Assembly: GCA_019186965.1 (NCBI GenBank)
Contig: JABARV010000014.1
Location: 1-64,000 of the forward strand
Length of the DNA stretch: 64,000 bases
Source of the DNA: Turneriella sp.
GTDB lineage: Bacteria > Spirochaetota > Leptospiria > Turneriellales > Turneriellaceae
Reading direction: 5' to 3'
Shown: positions 51,873 to 60,768 of the stretch, one piece after another
How the letters are laid out: every line of letters begins with the position of its first letter
Position numbering within the stretch: the first letter of the stretch is position 1
Made by a program: the position numbers and the translations under genes
The notes under the pieces: generated by a model
Databases searched by the model: none
Told to the model about the DNA's origin: nothing
The model's input: only the letters and a program-made list of their open reading frames with translations

Positions 51873-52388
51873 ATGGAAAACCAGACAGAAAAGAAAGAAG
51901 AAAAAAAGAACGAAGCTGCCTCTTTGGCCGAATCGATGACACGCCGTAAGGTTCTTTTGAAAAAAAATCCACAGGTAAAGGCACAATCAAAGCGCGTGCG
52001 TAAACCAACAGACCAATTTGTAGGGCGTCGTAAAACTTCTGTGGCACGCGTCGCTTTAAAATCTGGTTCGGGTAAAGTAACCATTAACAACCGTGACATC
52101 AACGAATACTTTAGCCGCTCAGACTTACGTGCGAGAGTTCTTACTCCTTTTATTGTTACCGAAAAATCAGGCCAATACGACGTAAAAGTTACTGTCTACG
52201 GTGGTGGCATCCGCGGCCAAGCTGAAGCTATTTCGCTGGGGATTGCGCGTAGCATCGACCGGAACGACGAAACAGTGCACTCAAAACTAAAAGCGGCTGG
52301 CCTTTTAAAGCGCGACCCCCGCATGGTCGAACGCAAGAAGTACGGCTTGCACAAAGCACGCCGCGCAACCCAATTTAGTAAGCGTTAA
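51873..52388 (+). CDS. rpsI: 30S ribosomal protein S9 with N-terminal extension
   Basis: This 171-residue S9 is longer than the usual 128-130. The extra 40-odd N-terminal residues are rich in Lys and Glu (MENQTEKKEEKKNE and onward). The core begins at FVGRRKTSVARVALKSGSG. The C-terminus RATQFSKR keeps the basic tail that reaches the P-site tRNA. It is co-transcribed with rplM and converges on the PPIase-like gene with a 4-nt overlap. Confidence 0.96.
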   Translation: MENQTEKKEEKKNEAASLAESMTRRKVLLKKNPQVKAQSKRVRKPTDQFVGRRKTSVARVALKSGSGKVTINNRDINEYFSRSDLRARVLTPFIVTEKSGQYDVKVTVYGGGIRGQAEAISLGIARSIDRNDETVHSKLKAAGLLKRDPRMVERKKYGLHKARRATQFSKR

Positions 52389-53686
52389 TTTAATTTTTTT
52401 ACTAACCTGTCGTTAAAGACAATTTTGAGTTTTGCTCTGGCGTCTTTAATATCAGGTTCGTATACGGCGTTGAGCATTTGTGTACGTAGATCGTTTTCTA
52501 CTTTCCACGCAACGTCTGTTAATTTCACTTTCTCCAATGCTCTTTTTATGTCGTAAAAACGTACAATGACAATCCCGTCGCGCCCCAAGTAAGGCTCAGG
52601 TTCTTTTATATCACGCGAGGCCATATCTAAAATAAGGCGATCGTAATAATTACGGGCTTCTCTTTCATCCACACCACGTTTCGGGTTATACCCTTTAATG
52701 CGGTGTGGGCGTGCGGTTTGGGCAAACTTTGGAGCAATTGCATACCTTGCCGCAAGTTTTTCAAAATCCTCTCCTCTTTTAAGTTTTTCAAGAATTTCAT
52801 CGGCATAACTATCTTCTGCGACTACGGTATACGCCGCTTTTACCCAAAGTACATCCGCGAGGGTGTTTTGCATTTTAAAAAAATGGTCGTAAACTTCTTT
52901 AGGTTGCAATGGAATTTTTTCCATAGATGCTGGATAGATTCCTTTGCCTGCTTTGCCGTATAACACTTTTAAGTAAAGAACTCCTACGCGATCGTGGTCG
53001 TACCTTAACAATTGTTTTTCATCGGCGAAATACTGTTTAACCATCTTGTCGTAGATTTTTTTCTCTAAATACGCTTTAAGAGCGTCTTTCATTGCTGATA
53101 AAATTCCTTGGCCGCGCAAGTGGCGCACCTGATCGTAGTCTAAAGGTGGCATCAACATTTTTAAATCGGAGAAAATTATTTTTTTACCTTCGTACTCAGC
53201 GACTTCAAGCGCATCTACTTCTTTACCTCGATTCACAAGGTCGCCAAACGCTTGCGCAAATTGTTTTTGATCGTATTTTAAGCCTTCCGCGGCAAAAAGC
53301 ATTTCCCAATTAAATTTCTCTTTATATTTTTTTTGCCAATGTACAATTGCAGCTTTTCCGTACCGTGCTTGTTTTTGGCGAAACATGTAATCAGCGTACG
53401 AAGGGTCTTTTTTTAATCCCTTCTTTGTGGCTAAACTTCCAATCCCATCAAGGTCGGCTAAATCTTCAAGAATTGCTTTGTTACGCGCTTGCGGAGTTTC
53501 TTCATCCTCAAACTGGTCTTGGTAGTATACATCGCGTAAAAAATAAAATGTTCCACGCGTAAGCTCTCCCCCCGAGTAATGGTAGACAGTGTTGGAACAA
53601 CTGGCAGCTACTATAGCAAAAAACACCAAAGAGAAAATTTGAAAACAGAATTTTTTGTATGTGGATTTTTTAATCATATACGCCAT
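52385..53686 (-). CDS. Lipoprotein related to SurA/PpiC-type peptidyl-prolyl isomerases
   Basis: This protein of about 433 residues has a signal peptide ending in the lipobox VAASC. The body resembles parvulin-type chaperones. It has a helical SurA-like N-terminal region and repeated inhibitory helices, and the C-terminal part has DEILEKLKRGEDFEKLAARYA followed by PYLGRDGIVIVRFYDI. The parvulin active-site residues are not obvious, so chaperone activity without isomerase function is possible. I chose the ATG at 53686, with GAGG 7 nt upstream. Confidence 0.65.
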   Translation of the reverse strand: MAYMIKKSTYKKFCFQIFSLVFFAIVAASCSNTVYHYSGGELTRGTFYFLRDVYYQDQFEDEETPQARNKAILEDLADLDGIGSLATKKGLKKDPSYADYMFRQKQARYGKAAIVHWQKKYKEKFNWEMLFAAEGLKYDQKQFAQAFGDLVNRGKEVDALEVAEYEGKKIIFSDLKMLMPPLDYDQVRHLRGQGILSAMKDALKAYLEKKIYDKMVKQYFADEKQLLRYDHDRVGVLYLKVLYGKAGKGIYPASMEKIPLQPKEVYDHFFKMQNTLADVLWVKAAYTVVAEDSYADEILEKLKRGEDFEKLAARYAIAPKFAQTARPHRIKGYNPKRGVDEREARNYYDRLILDMASRDIKEPEPYLGRDGIVIVRFYDIKRALEKVKLTDVAWKVENDLRTQMLNAVYEPDIKDARAKLKIVFNDRLVKKLN

Positions 53687-53745
53687 TAGTTGACCTCGCC
53701 CATGCATTAAGCGGCGTCGCCAAGCACTTTAACATATGAAAGATT

Positions 53746-54138
53746 TTATTGCCGCCAAATTATTTCCCAAAGATGGCGATCTAAATCTTCGAAATATGCA
53801 GCCATTCCCCATGCATAATGGACTGCCTGCCCACACGGAGTACCGCCTGCATCGGCTACATTTTTGAGGATACGGTATGCATCGTCACGTGTTGTTACTG
53901 TCGCACTTAAAAGGGCGGTAAATTTTTCTGTACCAAACTCTGGCGATGCGCCTGTTGGTTTAAGTATAGAAAGAAACGCTTCATGTTCCATAAAAAAATA
54001 GAGCGTGCTCCCTATGCGTAACGACACAACGTTATCTTCAAAATCTACATTCTGTGTACCAAAAACGCTACGGTAAAAAGCAACTGAACGTGAAGCGTCG
54101 CGCACAGGAAGATTGATAGCAGAGTCAACAAACTGCAC
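53746..54138 (-). CDS. VOC family protein (glyoxalase/bleomycin resistance fold)
   Basis: This 130-residue protein has two beta-alpha-beta-beta-beta modules: VDSAINLPVRDASRSVAFYRSVFG then FTALLSATVTTRDDAYRIL and the end AAYFEDLDRHLWEIIWR, with the metal-ligand glutamate in the last segment. The family includes glyoxalases, dioxygenases and antibiotic-binding proteins, and no specific activity is evident. The start is GTG. It lies 48 nt downstream of the serine hydrolase gene on the same strand. Confidence 0.85.
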   Translation of the reverse strand: MQFVDSAINLPVRDASRSVAFYRSVFGTQNVDFEDNVVSLRIGSTLYFFMEHEAFLSILKPTGASPEFGTEKFTALLSATVTTRDDAYRILKNVADAGGTPCGQAVHYAWGMAAYFEDLDRHLWEIIWRQ

Positions 54139-54186
54139 CGCAGCAATTTATCACAGGTGTAGTGTGCGTGGCAAGAGAAAAACCAA

Positions 54187-55377
54187 TTATACGCAAGAGT
54201 AAAGCGCATGGCAAAGCGCAATAGTCTTGTCGGGACGCAGTTTGTAATCCATCTTGTTGCAAACATACCCAAACGAAAGCTGCGTCTTGGGGTCTGCAAA
54301 CGTGAGCGAACCACCCATACCTGTGTGCCCAAAAGTTTCTGTATTAGGCGAAAAAAGATGGGTTTCTTCCTTTAGAAAGCCCAAATTCCAACCAAGCCGT
54401 TTTTGCAGAACACGATCGTAACGGAGTGGATTTTCATAAGTCAAAAGCTGTACCAAAGAAGGATTGGCAAAATCGGCCTTTCCTTTTTTTCCACCCGCGG
54501 CAAGTACATCCATAATTGTTGCTAACGCACGCGCATTTGCGATACCGTTTGCCCACGCAAGCTCTGCTGAACGTACCTTAGGTTCGTTAAAAGCACGCAA
54601 GCCCAAGTCTCCCATGGAAGGGTTTGTGTACGCACGTTGGATAGAAGTATCTCCCGAGATGAGCGCACGTGCAATACGCGCCTCCGTCGTGTCGCCTTTG
54701 AATGCATCGAGCGCAACCATCGCGACGCGCTCAAACGCCGACACGGGATACACCGTTGCGACGGCGTCTTGTTTTGAATCTGGAAGGCCAATGTACGCAT
54801 CGACGCCTAATGGCTTTGCAACTTCACGCGAAAAAAAAGTTCCAATACTTTCTCCCGTTACTTGCTTAAATAGTTCAGCGGCGTACGCGCCCCATGCCTG
54901 CGCTCCGTACCCTTGTATTTCCCCTGGACGTGCGACGGGCTTTTGGTAAATTAAAGCATCGTACGCTTTTTGTGGATTGTCGATAAAATCGTAAATACTA
55001 AGTTTTCTATCGAGCGCATAAAGTCCTGCACGGTGCTCGAGTAATACCTGGCATGTAATATCGGTTTTTCCCGACAATGCAAAATGTGGCCAATACGAAG
55101 CTACAGTTTTTTCATAATCAAACTTTTTTCGCGTAGCGAGGATGAGAAAACAAAGAGAAGTTAATGCTTTAGTTACTGAAAAGATAGTTGCCAGAGTATT
55201 TTCACCCCAAGGCTCTTTTGACTTAGTGTCTTTAACTCCACCCCAAACATCTACCACCTTTGTTCCTTTGTGGAATACACATAACGCTGCGCCGTAATCT
55301 TCTTTTGTGTTAAAATTTTTCTCAAACGCTGCAACGAGATTTTTAAAGCGCGAATCCCATTCTCCATGTACCTGCAT
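54187..55377 (-). CDS. Serine hydrolase of the beta-lactamase class C/EstB type
   Basis: This 396-residue protein has the SxxK motif (SVTK, about residues 68-71) and a tyrosine motif candidate in GYGAQAWGAYAAELF. A late GHTGMGGS segment corresponds to the KTG/HxG box. No signal peptide is seen, so it is probably cytosolic, as for EstB-like carboxylesterases. The substrate is unknown, and beta-lactamase activity should not be assumed. Confidence 0.87.
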   Translation of the reverse strand: MQVHGEWDSRFKNLVAAFEKNFNTKEDYGAALCVFHKGTKVVDVWGGVKDTKSKEPWGENTLATIFSVTKALTSLCFLILATRKKFDYEKTVASYWPHFALSGKTDITCQVLLEHRAGLYALDRKLSIYDFIDNPQKAYDALIYQKPVARPGEIQGYGAQAWGAYAAELFKQVTGESIGTFFSREVAKPLGVDAYIGLPDSKQDAVATVYPVSAFERVAMVALDAFKGDTTEARIARALISGDTSIQRAYTNPSMGDLGLRAFNEPKVRSAELAWANGIANARALATIMDVLAAGGKKGKADFANPSLVQLLTYENPLRYDRVLQKRLGWNLGFLKEETHLFSPNTETFGHTGMGGSLTFADPKTQLSFGYVCNKMDYKLRPDKTIALCHALYSCV

Positions 55378-55513
55378 ACCGCCAAAACCAAAGGTAGAGA
55401 GTAAGCGTCGAGCGGAGCTACGTTTAGCTTAAAAAACTTGTAGGGTACGCGCCCAAACTTGTAGCTATACTATAAATTTTTGAACTTTATTTTAGTCCTT
55501 TCGTCAAACCAAT

Positions 55514-56434
55514 ATGAAACGAACAACATCCGCTATTTTTTTCTTTACTCTACTGCTTACGGAAATACTCAATTGGGGTTGTTCCCGTGTAAAAGAAGAA
55601 AACTCCGCAACACACGAAAGTGCGCCAACGCCAGTTATCGCACCCGAAAGAGAATCTCGGCCTAAATTTGCTGATAAAATAAAAAATAATGACGTTGAAC
55701 CACTTGTTGAACAAAAAGCAGGGCATGCCGAAACAATACCATTGGGTCCTATATTTAAACCAGCATCTATCGATGAAAGAAATTTGGAATACACCGCAAA
55801 CCTTACGTACCAAATTAATGATTTGAAAACAGCCCGTACTTTTTTCAGCCAATGGATTCCCCGCTATGGTTTTTTAGTAAGCGAAACGACTTCGGGTTAT
55901 GGTAACGGCTACCTCTCCATACAGGTAAAGGTGCGCAGTAGCCAACTCTACACAGCGCTCACTGAACTTGATTCTATCGGAACGTTGGCTACAGAGCAAA
56001 TAACTGCAGTTGACCACACGGGAAATTTTGTATTTCGCCAGCTGCAAGCAGCGCGAGAAGAAATCCGCCTGCGTAGACGAGCACAGGCACGCAACGAAAC
56101 AGGAACGCAATCGCGTAACTGGCAGATTACAGAATCGCTTTTGTCATCGAGTGAAGATAAGGATTTACAGCTACGGATGGAAGAGTGGCGGCTTAACGAC
56201 CGCGTAAAGTGGGCGACAATTTCGTTAAAACTCCAAACGCCGGCCGCGACGCATACCGCGCCGATTGAAGTTCCACACTTCCGCAACGCTTTTATCGGTA
56301 TACTGAACATACTCTTGCAAGTGCTTTACGTGTGTATTTACCTTATACCGCTTTTACTTATAGCATGGGGCGGATTAAAGCTTGCGCTGTGGATTTACCA
56401 CTACCTACAAAACACCAAAAACTGCAAAGAATAA
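55514..56434 (+). CDS. DUF4349 lipoprotein
   Basis: This 306-residue protein has a signal peptide ending in LNWGC (lipid cysteine about 23). The DUF4349 domain runs from about 90: LEYTANLTYQINDLKTARTFFSQWIPRYGF, shortened as YQINDLKTARTFF, then YLSIQVKVRSSQLYTAL. A coiled-coil part follows, and a C-terminal membrane helix (ILLQVLYVCIYLIPLLLIAWGGLKL) lies at about 265-290. Lipidation plus a C-terminal helix would anchor it at both ends. The function of the family is unknown. Confidence 0.85.
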   Translation: MKRTTSAIFFFTLLLTEILNWGCSRVKEENSATHESAPTPVIAPERESRPKFADKIKNNDVEPLVEQKAGHAETIPLGPIFKPASIDERNLEYTANLTYQINDLKTARTFFSQWIPRYGFLVSETTSGYGNGYLSIQVKVRSSQLYTALTELDSIGTLATEQITAVDHTGNFVFRQLQAAREEIRLRRRAQARNETGTQSRNWQITESLLSSSEDKDLQLRMEEWRLNDRVKWATISLKLQTPAATHTAPIEVPHFRNAFIGILNILLQVLYVCIYLIPLLLIAWGGLKLALWIYHYLQNTKNCKE

Positions 56435-56516
56435 TACGACGATTCGAATTGAGCTATTTTTATAGATTTTTAAGAAAAATTTTCTTAACTTTTAGGAAAT
56501 AGTTAAGAGAAACTTA

Positions 56517-56822
56517 ATGGGTGTTGGAGTAAATATTGAAAATAGCGAACCACCATGGCAAAATTGTATTGCTGTGTGCTTTAAGTGCGCTCAAAAAATT
56601 GGTGCGGTGGATGCCGATAAAACCCAGTTACGTGTCGCGCTAAAATCTCTTGTTGCAGAGCGCGGGCTTAAAGAGCGCGTGCGTCCTGTCGACTCTTCGT
56701 GTTTTGATATTTGTCCCGAAGAACGTATTACAGTAATCCATTTTACGCGCAACGGCGTAGACGCGACGACTGTAGATTCCAAAACGACGCCACACGAAGT
56801 TCTTTCAAGATTTGGTTATTAA
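56517..56822 (+). CDS. Small thioredoxin-like [2Fe-2S]-type or metal-binding protein
   Basis: This 101-residue cytosolic protein has cysteines spaced as in thioredoxin-like ferredoxins or the DUF1636 group: CIAVCFKC (about residues 17-24) and SCFDIC (about 61-66). The fold prediction from alternating segments agrees with a ferredoxin/thioredoxin-like domain. A bound cluster or zinc is inferred. It starts 82 nt after the DUF4349 gene and is 14 nt upstream of the response regulator-cyclase, so it could be a redox partner in that signalling unit. Confidence 0.65.
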   Translation: MGVGVNIENSEPPWQNCIAVCFKCAQKIGAVDADKTQLRVALKSLVAERGLKERVRPVDSSCFDICPEERITVIHFTRNGVDATTVDSKTTPHEVLSRFGY

Positions 56823-56836
56823 AATAAAGTTGTACT

Positions 56837-57901
56837 GTGAAAAAAGCTAAAATTTTGATTATTGAAGATAGCGAAACAGTTGCGTTGTTACAAACCACTC
56901 TTCTTGAAAAAAATAATTACGACGTAAAGCATGCTGCAACAGGACACGAAGGTTTACGGCTTATTTCTGCATGGCAACCAGAGATACTTCTTTTAGATAT
57001 AGTTTTGCCAGATACAAACGGGATTGAAATTTTAAAAAAAATTAGTTTTGAGCCTCCTGAAAAACGTCCCGATGTAATTGTACTTTCGGGACACGACGAT
57101 CCCGAAATTACCTTCGAATCGCTACGACAAGGCGCGGTAGATTTTATCCGCAAACCATTCCACACACAAGAGTACCTTTTACGTGTTTCTGCAGTCACAG
57201 AATTACGCCATTACCGCGAAGCAAACGAAGCGCTTAAAACACAATTAGAACACGATTTACGTAAACTTAGCCGCTATTTTTCCCGAGATTTAATCCATGC
57301 AATTTTAGACGGAACGATTTCAACCAAACCAGGGGGAGAAATTGTAACAACGTCGTTACTTTTTTTTGACTTGCGCCACTCCACAATGCTAGCGGAACAA
57401 ATGGGGCCACAAAAGTTTTTCCAGTTTTTGAGCGCTTTTTTTGCGGATATTTCCGATTTAATTTACAGCTGTAACGGAGTAATTAATAAATTTACAGGCG
57501 ATGGTTTTCTTGTAACATTTGGGTTGCGAAACTATAATGAAGACGCTACGCGAAAGGCCATCGACTGCGCTCTTAAAATTCGTGCACACATTAAAATGTA
57601 CAATAGCGTTCGCTCCAAGGAGCTTCCTGAACCAATTGGTTTTGGTATCGGAGTTACAACAGGAGAGGTTTTCGCAGGCAACATTGGCAACGTACATAAA
57701 ATTGAATATACAATTTTGGGTGACCCTGTAAATTTAGCGGCACGCTTAGAAAGTATGACAAAAAAAGCGCGCCTCGATATCCTTATCGATGAAAGAACAC
57801 GCAAAATTTGCGGCGATGCGCTCAAAGTAAAACGTTTACAAACACGAAATGTGCGCGGAAAAAGCGAAGAAGTGACGATTTATTACCCTGTGAGTTATTA
57901 A
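56837..57901 (+). CDS. Response regulator with adenylate/guanylate cyclase output domain
   Basis: This 354-residue protein has a receiver domain at 1-120 with the acidic pair near IIEDSE, phosphoacceptor D54 in LLLDIVLP and the conserved lysine in IRKPFH. A linker helix follows, and then a class III cyclase domain from about 165: D178 in FFDLRHSTML and D222 in FTGDGFLVTF (metal ligands), then IGFGIGVTTGEVFAGNIG. It would make cAMP or cGMP when phosphorylated. No histidine kinase is adjacent. The start is GTG, 14 nt after the ferredoxin-like gene. Confidence 0.92.
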   Translation: MKKAKILIIEDSETVALLQTTLLEKNNYDVKHAATGHEGLRLISAWQPEILLLDIVLPDTNGIEILKKISFEPPEKRPDVIVLSGHDDPEITFESLRQGAVDFIRKPFHTQEYLLRVSAVTELRHYREANEALKTQLEHDLRKLSRYFSRDLIHAILDGTISTKPGGEIVTTSLLFFDLRHSTMLAEQMGPQKFFQFLSAFFADISDLIYSCNGVINKFTGDGFLVTFGLRNYNEDATRKAIDCALKIRAHIKMYNSVRSKELPEPIGFGIGVTTGEVFAGNIGNVHKIEYTILGDPVNLAARLESMTKKARLDILIDERTRKICGDALKVKRLQTRNVRGKSEEVTIYYPVSY

Positions 57902-57962
57902 AGAGGGTGGATAATGGCTACGTTAGTAGCTATTACCCACCCAAAAAAATTCTAAATTTATT

Positions 57963-57995
57963 GGTATTTTTACGCGCTATACGCGTAAAAACACC
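57963..57995. terminator. Bidirectional terminator-like hairpin
   Basis: A 14-bp stem with one mismatch (GGTATTTTTACGCG and CGCGTAAAAACACC) has a 5-nt loop and lies between the convergent cyclase and FecR genes. A second, GC-richer hairpin (57905-57942) precedes it. Neither has a perfect T-run on both sides; together they probably stop both transcripts. Confidence 0.65.
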
Positions 57996-57998
57996 AAA

Positions 57999-58925
57999 TT
58001 ATTTTTGCGGAAACTTGTTTTTGTTGAAGAGTTCGTCCCGCTTTTTGCGCTGCTCTTCAATGCTGTTTTGCATTTCGTCTTTCTTTTGATCGGTGCCTTG
58101 TTTCATTTCTTGAATTTTGTTCGTTGTTTCACCTTTTTGGGCATCAATTTTTTGCTGCGTTTCTGCCTTTTTATCTTGGATCATTTGGTTGTTTTGATCA
58201 ATAATTTCTTTTACTTTATCTGTTCCACCAGCCCTCTCGAGGGCTTCTTTTTGGAAACGGATTGCATCTTCGAGCATCTGCTGTTGCTGTGCACGCGCAT
58301 CGGCAACTGTCGTAAATTGTTTCATTTGTTCGAGAGTCGACGCGTCAATTTTACCTGAAGAAACTGAACCAGAACCATCTACCTGCGCTTGTTCACCAGC
58401 GTTGATTGCATGCTCTGCTGCACCCGACTGAACCGCGACACGTCCTTCGGTTACCGCAACCTTGCCGCCACCCTTGTCGTCGCTTGATGTCATAAATTCA
58501 GTTCCACGTACCCCCGCCACAACGGTTGGAGTTTGGATTGCAAAACTCGAGTGTATACCTAACTTTGCAACCTTCGCAAAAACTAACCCACGCTGCAAAT
58601 AAAGTTTATCGTTTTGCGCACCATCTGCACTTGTTGTTAAAGTACGCATTTCGACCGTTGTGTTTTGATCTACACGTACAACAATTCGGTTAGGGAGGAG
58701 TAAATCTACAATCGATTTAGCGCCTGTAATAATGCGATCATTTTGGCTTACCAAAGCACCTTTTTTCGCTTTTACAGTCCCCGAAGCATTTACAATATTC
58801 GCATTTTGTCCAGAGACAAAAACAACCGCAACTGCGTGTGGCGTTGCTTGCGCTGGAGGCGTCGGTTTTTCTTTACACGAAAACACCAAAAGCACAAGAA
58901 ACGCAATAGATAGCTTTTTCATCAT
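57999..58925 (-). CDS. FecR-domain lipoprotein with C-terminal coiled coil
   Basis: This 308-residue protein has a short signal peptide ending in the lipobox VFSC (cysteine about 17-18). The FecR domain follows at about 35-190: LVSQNDRIITGAKSIVDLLL, GIHSSFAIQTPTVVAGVRGTEF and GKVAVTEGRVAVQSG. The last 100 residues are a Gln/Lys/Glu-rich coiled coil. The frame is open further upstream (to 59207), but that part overlaps the next gene and has no signal peptide. I used the first of two adjacent ATGs. As for the FecR gene at 35477, no sigma factor is nearby. Confidence 0.8.
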   Translation of the reverse strand: MMKKLSIAFLVLLVFSCKEKPTPPAQATPHAVAVVFVSGQNANIVNASGTVKAKKGALVSQNDRIITGAKSIVDLLLPNRIVVRVDQNTTVEMRTLTTSADGAQNDKLYLQRGLVFAKVAKLGIHSSFAIQTPTVVAGVRGTEFMTSSDDKGGGKVAVTEGRVAVQSGAAEHAINAGEQAQVDGSGSVSSGKIDASTLEQMKQFTTVADARAQQQQMLEDAIRFQKEALERAGGTDKVKEIIDQNNQMIQDKKAETQQKIDAQKGETTNKIQEMKQGTDQKKDEMQNSIEEQRKKRDELFNKNKFPQK

Positions 58926-59019
58926 GGGACATTTTAGCCAACGCGGTTGCCGTTGGCAACCATTTTGGAATTTGTACAAAATGGCGCGGGCGCGGACTGC
59001 TTCCAATTCTCTGCTATCC

Positions 59020-60768
59020 TCATTGTTCGGCGCACAGGAAGTGTTTAAACAGGTTGCATGGAGAGGTGCTTGCGCTAATTGCTGTGCTGCTTGTCGAAGT
59101 CCCGTCTCCCACGCGCCCATTTCTGCTCGATGAAGAACTCGCCCATGTAGGACCCAAACTGCTTGGATAAACCGTTGAAACAATACAGCCGTCTGAAACA
59201 GATGCACCCGAACTTAATCCTGTCCAATACTGCACAGATGAATTATGTACAGAGTTTGTAAGCGTCGCCGGCAAAGCACCAAGGGCTGTGGTTGTACCCA
59301 CAAAATTACCATCGGCGCCGCGGTAATACTTTGTATTTCCCAAAAGAACCCAGTCCGTAAAGAGGTCGCGTTCGTAAGTAGGATCGTAAACAACAGGTGG
59401 ACCAGGATCCGAAACAACCGCGCTTGAAGCATCTCCTAAAACGGCTTTGTATGTACCCGCTCGTGGCTTTGCTGAATCCGCATTGCAGACGGCGTCTGCG
59501 GCCGAGCTCCCGCCAAACGAGCCATTTTTGGTTGAATTACTTACAAACAAAAATTTTCCCGAATCTATATTAGTATTAGTTACCAAAACATCGGATGGAT
59601 TGATCCCATTGTAGGCAATATCGCTGCTCGTTGCGGCTGCTGTGACAATACTATAGCCGGTATTGCCATCAAGGCGGTTATCTGCCACGCCCGTAACCGT
59701 CACTGTTTGGTTAGAATTCCAATTGGCGGTTGTGAAAGTGAGACTTGCCGGCGACACAGTTCCTTCGCTTATGTTGCTCGACGTGAGCGCAATCGTCACG
59801 TTGGCTGACGGCAGGGTATTGAGCCGCATATTGAAGCTTGCCGTACCACCTGCTTCGGTCGTGACGAGGCCCGATGTCGCGCTGAGCGTGAAACCTGCTA
59901 TATCGTTGTCGGTGCTCGTCATGGCGACGTCGGGCGCATCGAATCCATTATAGCTGGTGTCTGCACTCACCGCAGGCGCAATAACAATCGTGTAGGCTTT
60001 GTTTCCGTCAGCGACCAGTTCATCGACACCCGTCACGGTAACAACCTGCGTAATGTTCCAGTTGGCTGCCGTGAAAGTCAACGTGCACGCTCCGGTTGCG
60101 ACAGTACCTGCATTGTCGCAGACACCAGTTGTACGCCTAATTCTGCCCTCATTCTCGTCAGAGCTTGTCAGCGAAATGGTCACATTCGCCGACGGCTGCG
60201 CCTGCAACACAACACTAAACTGAAAATTGCCAGCGGCTTCGGATGTACTTCCGCTCGTGGGGGTCACAGCCACGGCTGGTAAATCGTTGTCGGTGTTAGT
60301 AACCAAAACGGCGGATGGGCTTAAACCATTATACTTGGCATCAGAGCTTGCGGCGGCAACGGGAAAAAAAATAGTATAAAGGGCATTACCGTCGGTGCTA
60401 AGATCATCTTGACCGACGACCGCAATGTCCTGTGGCTGATTCCAGTTATCTGGCGTAAATACCACCGTGCATGCCGTAGTAACGGTGATGCCATTCACTG
60501 CGTCACAGGCTCCCCCTAGTGCCCGCAAGCGTCCCTCGGCTACGTTGCTGCTCTGCAGCGTAAGGGTGACATTCGCTGTCGGTTTTGTACGTAGTTGGAT
60601 TTGAAAAATAGCAATATCGCCCGATTCGGTCGTAATCAATCCACTTGGAGTTGTAATAACCCCTGGACCTTCCACGACCACGCCAAACTCGGCGTCGAGG
60701 TCAAATGGTTTTGAGCACCCTGCAAAGATGAGGGCGATACTTATCGCATAGTTAAAAATTTTTTTCAT
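59020..60768 (-). CDS. Surface lipoprotein with beta-sandwich repeats and DUF1554 domain
   Basis: This 582-residue protein has a signal peptide with lipobox IFAGC. Four repeated domains of about 100 residues follow (about 30-400). Each carries a Calx-beta-like pattern such as ANVTLTLQSSNVAEGR, FTPDNWNQPQDIAVVG and ending YNGLSPSAVLVTNTDND. The C-terminal 180 residues (from GKFLFVSNSTKNG) match DUF1554, with several conserved cysteines and FTDWVLLG. DUF1554 proteins are surface proteins of Leptospira relatives with unknown function. It overlaps the upstream gene by 4 nt. The gene is richer in G+C than its neighbours. Confidence 0.85.
   Translation of the reverse strand: MKKIFNYAISIALIFAGCSKPFDLDAEFGVVVEGPGVITTPSGLITTESGDIAIFQIQLRTKPTANVTLTLQSSNVAEGRLRALGGACDAVNGITVTTACTVVFTPDNWNQPQDIAVVGQDDLSTDGNALYTIFFPVAAASSDAKYNGLSPSAVLVTNTDNDLPAVAVTPTSGSTSEAAGNFQFSVVLQAQPSANVTISLTSSDENEGRIRRTTGVCDNAGTVATGACTLTFTAANWNITQVVTVTGVDELVADGNKAYTIVIAPAVSADTSYNGFDAPDVAMTSTDNDIAGFTLSATSGLVTTEAGGTASFNMRLNTLPSANVTIALTSSNISEGTVSPASLTFTTANWNSNQTVTVTGVADNRLDGNTGYSIVTAAATSSDIAYNGINPSDVLVTNTNIDSGKFLFVSNSTKNGSFGGSSAADAVCNADSAKPRAGTYKAVLGDASSAVVSDPGPPVVYDPTYERDLFTDWVLLGNTKYYRGADGNFVGTTTALGALPATLTNSVHNSSVQYWTGLSSGASVSDGCIVSTVYPSSLGPTWASSSSSRNGRVGDGTSTSSTAISASTSPCNLFKHFLCAEQ

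Noticed and set aside
58926-59207. Upstream extension of the FecR lipoprotein
   Set aside because: It overlaps the end of the DUF1554 gene and would hide the signal peptide that starts at the double ATG.
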